A stretch of DNA of 64,000 nt, taken from NCBI RefSeq assembly GCF_000220175.1, contig NZ_AFPU01000001.1, forward strand, positions 434,001-498,000, in the 5' to 3' direction. Position numbers and translations under genes: made by a program. Within the stretch, counting starts at the first letter, position 1; each line of letters begins with the position of its first letter. Below, in pieces: positions 17,275-26,174 of this stretch. The notes under the pieces are model-generated. The model searched no databases and was not told where the DNA came from. It was given only the letters and a program-made list of their open reading frames with translations. Source of the stretch: Nitrosarchaeum koreense MY1. Its GTDB lineage: Archaea > Thermoproteota > Nitrososphaeria > Nitrososphaerales > Nitrosopumilaceae.

Positions 17275-17739
17275 TTAATTTAATTTTAAAAAATCATCTA
17301 ATACTTCCTTTGAATGTCCGGCTGGTTTTACCTTGGGATATACCTTGAAAATTTTTCCTTTCTCATCAACTAAAAATGTACTTCTTGCTACTCCCATGTA
17401 CTCTCTTCCCATAAATTGCTTTTTACCCCATACTCCAAATTGTTTTGAAATTGTTTTATCGACATCTGCAAGAAGCGGATATTTTATTCCCATCTTATCG
17501 CAAAATTTCTTGTGTGAATTAACATCATCTGGGCTAATTCCTATGATTTCGATTCCTGCTTTTTGAAATTTTTTATAATCTTTGGAAAACTCATCAGCCT
17601 CTGTTGTGCATCCTGGCGTAAAGTCTTTAGGATAAAAATAGATTACATGCTTTTTGCCCTTAAAGTCACTTGATTTGACACTGTTTCCATTTGCATCTTT
17701 TACTTCAAATTTTGGAACTAATTCTCCTTCTTCTAACAT
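17275..17739 (-). CDS. bcp: Peroxiredoxin of the Bcp/PrxQ type
   Basis: 154 residues, thioredoxin fold. The peroxidatic Cys is C44 in the motif YPKDFTPGCTTEADEF. The resolving Cys found five residues later in many Bcp proteins is Asp here; instead C80 in SHKKFC, on the next helix, could resolve, as in some PrxQ members. It reduces hydrogen peroxide and alkyl peroxides using thioredoxin-type donors. It is a single gene convergent with the tandem paralogue; the divergent neighbour is an aquaporin that could admit peroxide, a link by position only. Confidence 0.93.
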   Translation of the reverse strand: MLEEGELVPKFEVKDANGNSVKSSDFKGKKHVIYFYPKDFTPGCTTEADEFSKDYKKFQKAGIEIIGISPDDVNSHKKFCDKMGIKYPLLADVDKTISKQFGVWGKKQFMGREYMGVARSTFLVDEKGKIFKVYPKVKPAGHSKEVLDDFLKLN

Positions 17740-17837
17740 ATTATGTTTGAAGATATTTTGACCATTAATTACTTTTTGACTTTGATAATTATCCCACTTC
17801 GAATGTTTTATATGGAAATTAGAATGGCTTTAGCTTA

Positions 17838-18542
17838 ATGGTTAACCCAAGAGCATATCTTGCAGAAGCAATTGCAACATATGGTTTAGTATTTTTTGGT
17901 CCGCTTTCTGTAATTATTGCAGTAGCCTCTTTTGGAGAAACTCTGACAACCCAATCTGTATTGTTTATTTCACTTGGCCATGGTGGTGCAATCGCTCTTA
18001 TGGTTTATGCATTTGGACATGTATCTGGCGCTCACATCAATCCAGCAGTTACAATTCCTATGATGATTACTAAAAAAATTGGAATTAAAGATGGTATTGG
18101 ATATATTATCTCCCAAATAATTGGTGCAGTTGCAGCAGCTGCAACTCTTAAAGCAATTTTGCCAGAACTTGGTGCAAAAGTTAACTTTGGTACGCAAGGC
18201 GGTCCAAGCGAACTTATCAATAACAGTATTAGTTCTGGATTTGCAATAGAAGCAATTTTGACTTTCTTCTTAGTACTGGTAATTTTCATGACAGCCGTTC
18301 ATAAAAAAGCATCACCTGGATGGCATGGATTTTCAATTGGTGGAATGGTATTTTTGATTCACCTCGTTGCAGTTCCATTAACTGGTGCGTCTGTAAATCC
18401 TGCAAGAACATTTGGTCCTGCATTGATTTCCGGAGCTTGGGAGTTTCAATGGTTGTATTGGGCAGCACCAATTCTAGGTGGCATAATTGCAGGTTTGATC
18501 ATGAATTATATCTATGTCAACAAGGCCGAAAAAGAAGCATAA
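17838..18542 (+). CDS. Aquaporin (MIP family, AqpZ/AqpM-like)
   Basis: 234 residues with six predicted membrane segments and two NPA boxes: HINPAVTIP (NPA 68-70) and SVNPARTFGPA (NPA 187-189, with pore Arg 190). His 175 in IHLVAVPLTG corresponds to the selectivity-filter His of water-selective aquaporins. It would conduct water and possibly small neutral solutes such as peroxide. A TATA-like TTTTATAT at about 17806-17813 is 25-30 nt before the ATG, which implies a leaderless mRNA. Confidence 0.93.
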   Translation: MVNPRAYLAEAIATYGLVFFGPLSVIIAVASFGETLTTQSVLFISLGHGGAIALMVYAFGHVSGAHINPAVTIPMMITKKIGIKDGIGYIISQIIGAVAAAATLKAILPELGAKVNFGTQGGPSELINNSISSGFAIEAILTFFLVLVIFMTAVHKKASPGWHGFSIGGMVFLIHLVAVPLTGASVNPARTFGPALISGAWEFQWLYWAAPILGGIIAGLIMNYIYVNKAEKEA

Positions 18543-18592
18543 TTTTTTTCAAATACCAAACGTTTTTAAAAATTTGATAGCACGATTCTGTT

Positions 18593-18667
18593 GGACTCGT
18601 TGCATAGCTTGGATAGTGCGAACGCTTGCGGAGCGTTAGGTCGTCGGTTCGAATCCGACCGAGCCCG
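18593..18667 (+). tRNA. tRNA-Arg (anticodon GCG)
   Basis: A full cloverleaf can be drawn. Acceptor GGACTCG pairs with CGAGCCC; D arm is GCAT...GTGC; anticodon stem AACGC/GCGTT encloses loop TTGCGGA, with anticodon GCG; variable loop AGGTC; T arm is GTCGG-TTCGAAT-CCGAC; the discriminator is G. No intron and no encoded CCA. Position 3-70 of the acceptor stem is an A-C mismatch. Confidence 0.93.
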
Positions 18668-18707
18668 CTTTACTTGAATTTTTAGATTCTAATTTGAAAT
18701 GAAATTT

Positions 18708-19133
18708 TTAGAATGTTTTTGTCTTTCTTAAAAAAATAGTTACTGATATCATATAACATGCAGTAGATATAATTTCTGATACTAGTGATGCAATAAATGG
18801 CTCTATATTCATTTCAAGAAAATAATACAAAGAAGGCCATCGTATTGCAAGATAAATAATTTCACCCACTCCGAATGATGAAATCATACTTAGAATCTCT
18901 TTTTTAATTAAACTTGAACTCATTTGCTTGTATCTGACTCTATTATCCCAATAAAACAAAATTGAGAAAATTCCAAAATATGCTATGTATCCTGTTATTA
19001 TTGTAATTGTAGTTGTGAGGTGATTCTCATGTCCTGTTAATGATTGAGCAACAACTGCTGAAAGTGAGGCTGAAATGATAAAACAAATTATAAAATTCTT
19101 ATTAATTTGCAGTAATTGCTGGTTGACCTTCAT
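18708..19133 (-). CDS. Membrane protein with about four helices, 141 aa
   Basis: Hydrophobic stretches at about residues 12-30, 43-62, 82-100 and 112-135 suggest a small four-helix membrane protein; loops contain RYKQM and IKKEI. No family motif that I recognise. It stands alone, divergent from tag with a 53-bp gap. Confidence 0.6.
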   Translation of the reverse strand: MKVNQQLLQINKNFIICFIISASLSAVVAQSLTGHENHLTTTITIITGYIAYFGIFSILFYWDNRVRYKQMSSSLIKKEILSMISSFGVGEIIYLAIRWPSLYYFLEMNIEPFIASLVSEIISTACYMISVTIFLRKTKTF

Positions 19134-19186
19134 GTTCTGTTTTTTATCTAGTAACTATTATTTTATGTTAAACACACTCTCATTCT

Positions 19187-19747
19187 ATGAAAACTAGATG
19201 TCAATGGGCAAAGGATGATCTTAACATTGAGTATCATGATAATGAATGGGGAAAACCACAACATGATGATCGTAAATTATTTGAATTTTTAATTTTAGAA
19301 GGAGCTCAGGCTGGCTTAACTTGGACTACTATTCTTAAACGACGAGATGGGTATAGAAAAGCATTCTCTGACTTTGATCCAGTTAAAGTATCTAAATATA
19401 CTGAAAAGCATATCAAAAATTTACTAAATAATCCTGAAATAATTCGTAATAAATTAAAAATCAATTCAGCAATCAATAACGCAAAACTCTTTATAAAAAT
19501 TCAAAAGGAGTATGGCTCATTTGATAAATTCATTTGGAGCTTTGTTGATCATACTACAATAATAAACAATTTCAAATGTCTTTCAGATATACCTGCATCT
19601 ACTGATATTTCCAAAAAAATGAGTGATGAATTAAAAAAATATGGTTTTAATTTTGTTGGTCCTACGATCTGTTATGCTTTCATGCAAGCTGTAGGTATGG
19701 TAAACGATCATACGTGTGATTGTTTTAGATTTCAAAAATACACATAA
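19187..19747 (+). CDS. tag: DNA-3-methyladenine glycosylase I (Tag)
   Basis: 186 residues, the normal length. Signatures: the N-terminal RCQWA, EYHDNEWG, FEFLILEGAQAGLTWTTILKRR and the C-terminal MVNDHTCDCFR. The family's structural zinc site uses Cys 4/5, His 17, His 175 and Cys 179, and all have counterparts here. It excises 3-methyladenine from alkylated DNA. The gene converges on the next small ORF with a 3-bp gap. Confidence 0.95.
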   Translation: MKTRCQWAKDDLNIEYHDNEWGKPQHDDRKLFEFLILEGAQAGLTWTTILKRRDGYRKAFSDFDPVKVSKYTEKHIKNLLNNPEIIRNKLKINSAINNAKLFIKIQKEYGSFDKFIWSFVDHTTIINNFKCLSDIPASTDISKKMSDELKKYGFNFVGPTICYAFMQAVGMVNDHTCDCFRFQKYT

Positions 19748-19750
19748 TTT

Positions 19751-20059
19751 CTATTTTGATGCTTCAAGTTTTTTGATGGTATCGCTATAGAGATTCATTG
19801 GAACTATTTTGACTGTACTCATTGATGAAATTCCGACATCAATGCATAATTTTTCTATATCATGTGCATGAACCGCATCAATAACTATGATCCACTCGTG
19901 TTCTAACACGGACATGTAAAATTCTACGATTTTATTTATGTTGTATTTCTTTATTTCCTTATCCATATTGGATTTGAGCTTTAAGAAAATTTTCTTACTT
20001 TTTTCATTGTTTAGTGGGCATAATTCTGGGCCATGTGTTGCAAATACACCAAAAAGCAT
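19751..20059 (-). CDS. Hypothetical small protein, 102 aa, possibly dimeric alpha/beta-barrel fold
   Basis: Begins MLFGVFATHGPELCP and alternates short strands and helices (EWIIVIDAVHAHDIEKLC, STVKIVPM), in the style of small ferredoxin-like dimeric alpha/beta-barrel proteins such as DUF3303. The family assignment is a guess from pattern. No catalytic motif is seen. It converges on tag. Confidence 0.5.
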   Translation of the reverse strand: MLFGVFATHGPELCPLNNEKSKKIFLKLKSNMDKEIKKYNINKIVEFYMSVLEHEWIIVIDAVHAHDIEKLCIDVGISSMSTVKIVPMNLYSDTIKKLEASK

Positions 20060-20215
20060 AAAGAAATTATTATTATCTGATATTTAACTTTAATTTTTTT
20101 TACGTCTTTGTATTTTTTAATTGTAATGTATTCTGTTTTTTGATAACTTATTCATATGTCTGAATGTATTTTTTAGTAAGTTTTTTTAATACTAGAACAT
20201 TTCATAAAATAGAAT

Positions 20216-20734
20216 ATGAAAATTTCAAAAAATATGCAAAATGGATTAAACAATCAAATCTCCTTGGAAGCAAATGCTTCTAACATCTATTTGTCAATGG
20301 CTTCTTGGTGTGAAGTGATTGGATATGAGGGTGGTGCTAGTTTCTTTTATGCTCAATCTGATGAAGAAAGAGCTCATATGTTAAAAATTGTTCATTACTT
20401 AAATAATCTGGGAATTCCTGCAACAATTCCTGCAACAAAATTACCTTCATCTGATTTTAAATCATTAGAATCTATTTTAAAAACGGCTTTAAAAAATGAA
20501 CAAGCAGTTACTTCTGCAATTCATAAACTAGTTGAAATTGCACAAAAAGATAAAGACCATTCAACTTATGCCTTTCTAGAATGGTTTGTTAATGAACAAG
20601 TTCAAGAAGAAACAAAATTTGAGACTTTGATTCAAAAATTTGAATTAATTGGAAGAGATAAGATTGCCATTAATGAAATAGATAAAATTTTGGCATCATC
20701 TGTTGCTTCTGCAAACTCTACAGGATCCGTCTAG
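20216..20734 (+). CDS. ftn: Ferritin
   Basis: 172 residues of non-haem ferritin. Ferroxidase-type ligands are visible: E18 in SLEANASNIYLSM, E51 and H54 in DEERAHM, E95 in KNEQAVTSAIH, and the E-x-x-E pair in NEQVQEETKFE. Twenty-four subunits normally form an iron-storing cage that consumes Fe(II) with oxygen or peroxide. The gene is monocistronic. The peroxiredoxin is about 2.5 kb away. Confidence 0.94.
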   Translation: MKISKNMQNGLNNQISLEANASNIYLSMASWCEVIGYEGGASFFYAQSDEERAHMLKIVHYLNNLGIPATIPATKLPSSDFKSLESILKTALKNEQAVTSAIHKLVEIAQKDKDHSTYAFLEWFVNEQVQEETKFETLIQKFELIGRDKIAINEIDKILASSVASANSTGSV

Positions 20735-20755
20735 TTTAATCTAAAATTCATAATT

Positions 20756-20866
20756 TTAAATGATATATTTTTCACATTTACAACCTTTTACAAGACATCT
20801 GCCATTTCCTTCAAAATGAATGGCATTGTCATGATAGCATCCAATTTTCATGTTGTTGCATTTCAT
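20756..20866 (-). CDS. Cys-rich microprotein, 36 aa
   Basis: Encodes 36 residues starting MKCNNMKIGCYHD and ending KGCKCEKYII, with five cysteines and two histidines in a pattern suited to one metal site (C-x6-C-x-H ... C-x4-C-x-C). It lies in the 388-bp gap after ferritin, converging on it. Too short for standard gene calls. The composition argues for a real metal-binding peptide, but there is no other evidence. Confidence 0.5.
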   Translation of the reverse strand: MKCNNMKIGCYHDNAIHFEGNGRCLVKGCKCEKYII

Positions 20867-20943
20867 TACAATTCCTGTTTATTATGATTCTTTAATCTTG
20901 TTTATCAGACAATTATAATTATACACTAAACCTATTGTCTAAC

Positions 20944-21093
20944 ATGGCAAATCTCAAAAGCATAGGTCGTTTTTTTATTTTTATTGTAGGTGGACTTGTT
21001 GCTATTATTGTTGGCTCGTTTATGATTCGTGGAACTATGCATATGTGGGATAACCCTGATTCAGATAAAAAATCTGATAAAAATAATGACTAA
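20944..21093 (+). CDS. Single-pass membrane microprotein, 49 aa
   Basis: Starts MANLKSIGRFFIFIVGGLV, has one clear membrane helix (about residues 9-28), then a polar tail rich in Asp and Lys (DNPDSDKKSDKNND). The TATA-like ATAATTATACA lies about 25-30 nt upstream. No known family. It may assist a membrane complex, but this cannot be shown. Confidence 0.55.
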   Translation: MANLKSIGRFFIFIVGGLVAIIVGSFMIRGTMHMWDNPDSDKKSDKNND

Positions 21094-21122
21094 AAAACAA
21101 GTATGATGAACTAATTTTAGAA

Positions 21123-21422
21123 ATGATGCCTGATTCTTCAATTAGAAAATCTCTTGAAGATTATGTAAAATTACGAATTAGAGATGTTCCATCTGAAATT
21201 CATCAAACTTTTCCAAATGTTAAACAAATTTGGAAATGTGAAAACCAAGTTGATTTTCTTTATGGCTATTATGTCGGAAAGATCGAAGAAGGAACATTGC
21301 ATTATTTACTTAAAGCAACTCGATCATCAGCAGGTGGATTTGTTGATGCTTTTGAAATTAGAGGTATTCTTGAAACATGTAGGACAGAACTGAGAAATTC
21401 TATTGAGAAAGCCCTCTCTTAG
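21123..21422 (+). CDS. Hypothetical protein, 99 aa
   Basis: A soluble protein of 99 residues; either of two adjacent ATGs may be the start. A mixed alpha/beta pattern is seen, with VDFLYGYYVGKIEEGTLHYLLKATRSSAGG in the middle and a C-terminal helix with a Cys. I do not recognise the family. It lies 30 bp after the membrane microprotein and could be co-transcribed. Confidence 0.6.
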   Translation: MMPDSSIRKSLEDYVKLRIRDVPSEIHQTFPNVKQIWKCENQVDFLYGYYVGKIEEGTLHYLLKATRSSAGGFVDAFEIRGILETCRTELRNSIEKALS

Positions 21423-21457
21423 TGAAGTAGAAATACTACACTGTTCTAAATACTGAC

Positions 21458-21631
21458 ATGGTTGGACCTCAAGATGGTGGATTTGGTTTTGATCAATCAA
21501 AAAAATACACTAGTGTTGAAAATATAGAACAGGTATGCGTTCAATGTCAAGCCGGCCAACACAAAAAATGTTTGGTAAAATCAAAACAACAAGAAAATTG
21601 TGAATGCGAACATTGCCTAATTTATGGATAA
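21458..21631 (+). CDS. Cys-rich small protein, 57 aa
   Basis: Encodes 57 residues: MVGPQDGGFGFDQSKKY at the start, then CVQCQAGQHKKCL and CECEHCLIYG. The six cysteines and one His in the second half suggest two metal knuckles. Intact ORF with ATG 35 bp after the previous gene. Function unknown. Confidence 0.5.
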   Translation: MVGPQDGGFGFDQSKKYTSVENIEQVCVQCQAGQHKKCLVKSKQQENCECEHCLIYG

Positions 21632-21751
21632 TATTTTTTTCAAAATTAATTTAATTATTTATTTTAATCTCTTATTGTTGTAAAATTCATCATTGTGATT
21701 TTTTAATAATTGCGTAGATTCAATAATATGTTGTTTCTTAATTTAATGATA

Positions 21752-21850
21752 ATGTCTAAAATTAAACAAATTATTGCATGGATTGCAATTCTTGGTGGTG
21801 GTATTGGCTTCTTCTTCTTCTCATTATATGCTGTAGACTTTATGCGCTAA
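21752..21850 (+). CDS. Single-pass membrane microprotein, 32 aa
   Basis: MSKIKQIIAWIAILGGGIGF followed by a Phe-rich stretch and YAVDFMR. Almost the whole peptide is one membrane helix. Two upstream in-frame ATGs exist (the earliest at 21728), but the MSKIKQ start gives a sensible positive N-terminus. Candidate small subunit or regulator of a membrane complex; no family known. Confidence 0.45.
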   Translation: MSKIKQIIAWIAILGGGIGFFFFSLYAVDFMR

Positions 21851-21865
21851 ATTTGGAAATTGTAT

Positions 21866-22660
21866 CTATTCTTTAGATTCTTTCTTTTCTTTTAGTTTTT
21901 CAAGTTCCTCTCTAGTTTGAGCATGTTCTCTGCGTTCTTTGTCTAGTAGAACGTGAAGCGTTTCTAGCTCTTTTTCTGCCTTACTTAGTTTTGATTTTAA
22001 CCCTCCCACTACTGCGCTAGCAGCTTCGATTATTCCTTTAGTTGCTTTTTTATCAGTAATTTCTCCTTCGATGAATTCTTTTTCTTTAGAAGTGAAAATT
22101 CCTGTTTCCCCATCAATATTTTCCTGTATGTTTTTTACATCATGTTTTGCATTATAGAGTCTAGAAGTAATTTCTTCTAGCTCTTTTTGTGCTTGAATCT
22201 GCTGTGCACGTATTTCTCGTAATTCTGATTGACCTTCTGTGATTTTCTCTTTAATACCATCATACTCTTTTGTGATCTTTTCAAGTTCTTGATTCTTTTT
22301 TGTAATATTGATCTCTGCTCTATCTATTTCCTCGATAATTTTTTTATTTTTATTGAATTTTTCTTCCGAGTCATTTATTTTTGTTTTAATATTTTTATAT
22401 TCCAAGTATATTGTATCGAGTTCTAATTTTTTTTGATTTGATTCTCGTTTTATCTCCATTAATTTGCTAGTTGCTTCATCGTATTCTTCTTTTACGCTTT
22501 GCAGCTTTTTTGTAATGTTGTCAATTTCTTCTTGTTTTGTTCTAAATTCAATTTGCAGTCCTTCTACTTCTGTTTCAAGTGATTCCTTTAAAACTCTCTC
22601 TTCATTTTTTTCATATGTCTTTTCTTCTACTTGCTCCTTTTTCTTTCCAAAAAGACCCAT
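21866..22660 (-). CDS. Long coiled-coil protein, 264 aa
   Basis: Begins MGLFGKKKEQVEEK (a basic amphipathic tip) and continues as an almost uninterrupted coiled coil from about residue 20 to 180 and again from about 215 to 264, broken by a Gly/Ala-rich segment (GIIEAASAVVGGLKSK). No nucleotide-binding or enzymatic motif. It lies downstream of a small membrane protein and the lysS gene on the same strand. A structural, cell-division or membrane-scaffold role is plausible but unproven. Confidence 0.7.
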   Translation of the reverse strand: MGLFGKKKEQVEEKTYEKNEERVLKESLETEVEGLQIEFRTKQEEIDNITKKLQSVKEEYDEATSKLMEIKRESNQKKLELDTIYLEYKNIKTKINDSEEKFNKNKKIIEEIDRAEINITKKNQELEKITKEYDGIKEKITEGQSELREIRAQQIQAQKELEEITSRLYNAKHDVKNIQENIDGETGIFTSKEKEFIEGEITDKKATKGIIEAASAVVGGLKSKLSKAEKELETLHVLLDKERREHAQTREELEKLKEKKESKE

Positions 22661-22697
22661 GTTAATCTACAAAAATCTCCAAAAGATGAACGTTTCT

Positions 22698-22895
22698 TTA
22701 GTTTTTTGCTCTTGTGCGAATAAACTTGAGGTAAAATCCAATTCCGCCAATAACTATGCCCCCAATCAATGCTAGCATCCCTAATTCTGGATTATCGGGA
22801 TTTATGTTGGGTGCTAAAAATAATAGTAATGCCCCAAATATGATTAGAGCAAAACTGCTACCCCCTCTTGATTTATTGTGCTCACTGTGTACCAT
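22698..22895 (-). CDS. Small membrane protein with two helices, 65 aa
   Basis: A polar N-terminus (MVHSEHNKSRGG), then two hydrophobic helices at about residues 14-29 and 39-57 joined by NINPDNPEL, and a basic end (IRTRAKN). It begins 1 bp after the lysS stop codon, so it is probably translated from the lysS mRNA. No known family. Confidence 0.6.
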   Translation of the reverse strand: MVHSEHNKSRGGSSFALIIFGALLLFLAPNINPDNPELGMLALIGGIVIGGIGFYLKFIRTRAKN

Positions 22896-22896
22896 T

Positions 22897-24483
22897 TTAG
22901 ATATATTCTGAAACTGTTTTTGCTACTTTCTTTCTTCCAATATCTGTTATTAGTGGTCCAATTTTAGGTCCTCTTGATGTGCCGAGTATTATTTGATATA
23001 AAATTCTAAAGAAGTCTTTTGGTTCAACCCCGTTTGACTTTGCAATTTGATATATTGTATTTTGAATATCTTCTGGTTCATCTTCTGCATTGAGTGCATC
23101 TACTAGTAGTTTCAAAACTTTTTTTGCTGATTCATCCATGTCAACTTGTACTTTTTCTTGTTGATCAAACTCATCTGCAAAATTTCCAGCTAACTCAATT
23201 AATTTTTCTATTTGTGGATCAGGGTTTTTGATTACACCGTAATCTAATAGTTTTTTCATTACCCTTTCAGTTCTATTTTCTTTGAACATTTTTGCTAATT
23301 CAACTAATAATCTATAATTGACATGTATGCTTGGTTGTTTTGGAGGATTTAGTAAATTTACATATTCATAGAGTCCTTTTGATTTTATTAATTTGGCCTC
23401 ATTGTCAACCTTGATTTTTCCAAAAAATATGTCCTCTAATTCGTTATACTCATTCATCAACGATGGTATGTCTTCAAATCCTAATTCTCTTGCACCTGTA
23501 ATTCTTTTGTAAAGTAGTAGCAAAATTGATTTTGGACTTCCAAACTCCATCCATTTTTGTCCTGTAACCACATTTCCTAATGATTTTGAAATCTTTTTCC
23601 CCCCCTTATCCAAAAACATTTCATATTTTACATGATGAGGAGGTGGAAAATTCAAAATCTCATCTGAGACCCAGTCATTTACTTTTACTGAATCCATGAT
23701 GTCTTTTCCATACGCTTCAAATCTAATATCAAATGCTGCCCATCTCGCTGCAAATTCTACTTTCCATGCTAATTTGCCAAGATCTTTTGTAATGTCTGCT
23801 TCGCCATCGTGTCCACAACCTTTGATCATTTTTGAGCTAATCTCTGTATCATGACACTTGTATCTTACTTTCTTCTCATTTTCTAGATACTCAAATGCTT
23901 CTGCTGTGTAAAGTCGGTCACAATTTGAACATACTGGAAAGTATGGTAGGAATTTCTGATATTTTTCTTGCCCTACTAATTCTGAAATCTTATCCCCTAT
24001 CTTTGCGCTGTTTTGTAAAATTGTATGGATTTGATCTTTTAGCAATCCATTTTTGTAGGTGTCTTTTGCTCTTCTAAATTCATATTTAATTCCCATTTTA
24101 TCTAGTCCATCTAAAAGAATACTACTCATGTGCATTCCATATGACTCATGACAACCGTAAGGGTCTGGAATCAACGAAACAGGTTTAGCAATGTGTTTTT
24201 CTAAATCATCAGGAAATCCTTCTGGAATTTTTCTCAGTCCGTCTAAATCATCTGAATATGCAATTAATTCTGATTTGAATCCATAATTTTCTAATGCAAG
24301 TTTTACTCCATATGCCCTAACTGCATCTCCTAAACTTCCTATATGTGGAACTCCTGAAGCACCAAGTCCGCTTTCAACTCTTAATAGTTCTAAACTTCTA
24401 CCTAGAGTTTTTTCTCGCTCTAGTAACTCATGCGCTAATTTATCTATCCAAGTTCCCTTGCCGAAAATCTCTTGTTCTGACAT
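22897..24483 (-). CDS. lysS: Lysyl-tRNA synthetase, class I
   Basis: 528 residues of the archaeal class I LysRS, unrelated to the class II enzyme of most bacteria. The ATP-site signatures are HIGSLGD (HIGH equivalent, about residue 47) and KKISKSLGN (KMSKS equivalent, about residue 295). A Cys-rich insertion (CSNCDRLYTAEAF ... CHDTE ... CGHD) matches the zinc site of this family. The start overlaps nothing; it lies 2 bp after elp3. Confidence 0.95.
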   Translation of the reverse strand: MSEQEIFGKGTWIDKLAHELLEREKTLGRSLELLRVESGLGASGVPHIGSLGDAVRAYGVKLALENYGFKSELIAYSDDLDGLRKIPEGFPDDLEKHIAKPVSLIPDPYGCHESYGMHMSSILLDGLDKMGIKYEFRRAKDTYKNGLLKDQIHTILQNSAKIGDKISELVGQEKYQKFLPYFPVCSNCDRLYTAEAFEYLENEKKVRYKCHDTEISSKMIKGCGHDGEADITKDLGKLAWKVEFAARWAAFDIRFEAYGKDIMDSVKVNDWVSDEILNFPPPHHVKYEMFLDKGGKKISKSLGNVVTGQKWMEFGSPKSILLLLYKRITGARELGFEDIPSLMNEYNELEDIFFGKIKVDNEAKLIKSKGLYEYVNLLNPPKQPSIHVNYRLLVELAKMFKENRTERVMKKLLDYGVIKNPDPQIEKLIELAGNFADEFDQQEKVQVDMDESAKKVLKLLVDALNAEDEPEDIQNTIYQIAKSNGVEPKDFFRILYQIILGTSRGPKIGPLITDIGRKKVAKTVSEYI

Positions 24484-24485
24484 GT

Positions 24486-26090
24486 CTATTCTTTATTCAA
24501 CGATTTTGTCATGTATGGCCCATATAACGAATACCCTATTTTTTGATAATATTCTCTTGTTCCTACAGCACTAATTACTAGTAGTTTTGTAGCATCAAAT
24601 TCTTCTTTGGAAATTTTTTCAGCCTCTTTCATTAAATTTTTCCCCAATCCTGAATGCTGAATCTCATTTTCTAATTTTTCTCCAAGCTTCAATGATTTAC
24701 CATACACATGTAATTCGCGTACAATACAAGAATTATCTCCAATTTCTTTTCTATGTGCAAGATTGCTTGGTTTTCTTAACCTCAAAAACCCATAAATTGA
24801 TTCATTTGAATCTTCATATGACAAAAATACTTCTTTTCCACCTGATGAATCATAATTAATTCTGTTCAATTTTATATCTTGTTCGTTAGTTTTTTTGTTT
24901 GATAGTCCTGCCTCCCTACATCTAATGCATTTACATGAAATACCTTGTTTGCTTAGATTTTGTTGTACTATTTGTCTGAGATTTCCTGATTTTGGACCTG
25001 CTATGATTTCATTTGGTGATATCTCTCTTTGAACTCTCATTATTCTGACCCATTTTGGAACATTTTTCTTTACTTCAGTTAGAACTTTGATCATATCTTG
25101 ATCAGAGTATGGTGAGTATCTTCCTTGTTTGTATTCCTCATAGAGTGGTGTGTTCTCAATTACCAGTGATGGGTAAATTTTCAACATGTCTGGTCTAAGT
25201 TCTGGGTCTTCAAACAATTTTTTAAAATCTGCAATATCTCCTTCTGGTGTCATTGTAGGAAGTCCAGGCATCATATGTGCTACGATTTTATATCCTGCAT
25301 CTTTAGAAATTTGAAATGATTCTATGACATCATTGTAATTATGTCCTCTATTGACAATTTGGTATACTCTGTTTTGTAATGATTGTACTCCTATCTCTAT
25401 TCTAGTAATTCCGTAATCTAACATCGCATCAACATGTTTCTGCTTGCAATAGTCTGGTTTTGTCTCAATTGTAAATCCTACGTTTCTTATTTTTGCATGT
25501 TCGTTGTTTAATTTAGCTTCCTCCAAATTTTTTGAATCAATTCCATTTAACGCATCATAGCAAGATTTGATAAAATTCTCTTGATAGTCTTTTGGCATGA
25601 ACAAAAATGTTCCTCCTACAATTACTATTTCCATTTTAGATGGATCATGTCCAAAAGCAATTAATTTTTCAATTTTTGATATTATCTGTAGTTTAGGATC
25701 ATATTCATTTTGTATTGCGTTAAGTGTTGATGGTTCTTTCCCAGTGTAGCTATTTGGCGAATTGAATTCTATTCCGCCTGGACAGTATGTACATCTTCCA
25801 TGAGGACATGCATAAGGTTTTGGCATCAATGCAATCACTGATACTCCAGATGCTGTCTTGATTGGTTTTTTTAACAAAACTTTTTGTAATTTGAAAAAAT
25901 CATTATCTTTTACAGTTGAAAGAATTTCATGATTTCTTGGAATTCTTTCTAGTGCATATTTTGCACATATTTTTTTAATTTCTGCCTTTACTTGTTTTTT
26001 AGTTGGCTCTTTAATTGTCAAAAGATTCTGGGTTATTTCAGTGCATGCAGTTGAAAATAATACATCTAGTTTATTCATATTTGAAATCAT
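24486..26090 (-). CDS. elp3: tRNA uridine(34) 5-carboxymethyl synthase Elp3
   Basis: 534 residues. Radical SAM domain with CPHGRCTYC (C95, C100, C103) and PGGIEFNSPNSYTGKEPS, then a C-terminal GNAT acetyltransferase domain (about residues 400-530) with the acetyl-CoA motif HSGLGKNLMKEAE. Elp3 alone makes the cm5U-type wobble modification in archaea. A second ATG four codons downstream is an alternative start. Two base pairs precede lysS, so two translation genes are coupled. Confidence 0.94.
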   Translation of the reverse strand: MISNMNKLDVLFSTACTEITQNLLTIKEPTKKQVKAEIKKICAKYALERIPRNHEILSTVKDNDFFKLQKVLLKKPIKTASGVSVIALMPKPYACPHGRCTYCPGGIEFNSPNSYTGKEPSTLNAIQNEYDPKLQIISKIEKLIAFGHDPSKMEIVIVGGTFLFMPKDYQENFIKSCYDALNGIDSKNLEEAKLNNEHAKIRNVGFTIETKPDYCKQKHVDAMLDYGITRIEIGVQSLQNRVYQIVNRGHNYNDVIESFQISKDAGYKIVAHMMPGLPTMTPEGDIADFKKLFEDPELRPDMLKIYPSLVIENTPLYEEYKQGRYSPYSDQDMIKVLTEVKKNVPKWVRIMRVQREISPNEIIAGPKSGNLRQIVQQNLSKQGISCKCIRCREAGLSNKKTNEQDIKLNRINYDSSGGKEVFLSYEDSNESIYGFLRLRKPSNLAHRKEIGDNSCIVRELHVYGKSLKLGEKLENEIQHSGLGKNLMKEAEKISKEEFDATKLLVISAVGTREYYQKIGYSLYGPYMTKSLNKE

Positions 26091-26174
26091 ATCTCATTGA
26101 ACATAAATTCGTTAAATAATCTTGGGACGTTAGATGCCTAATTTTGCCTGAAAATTCATTCTTACTCTATCTAT

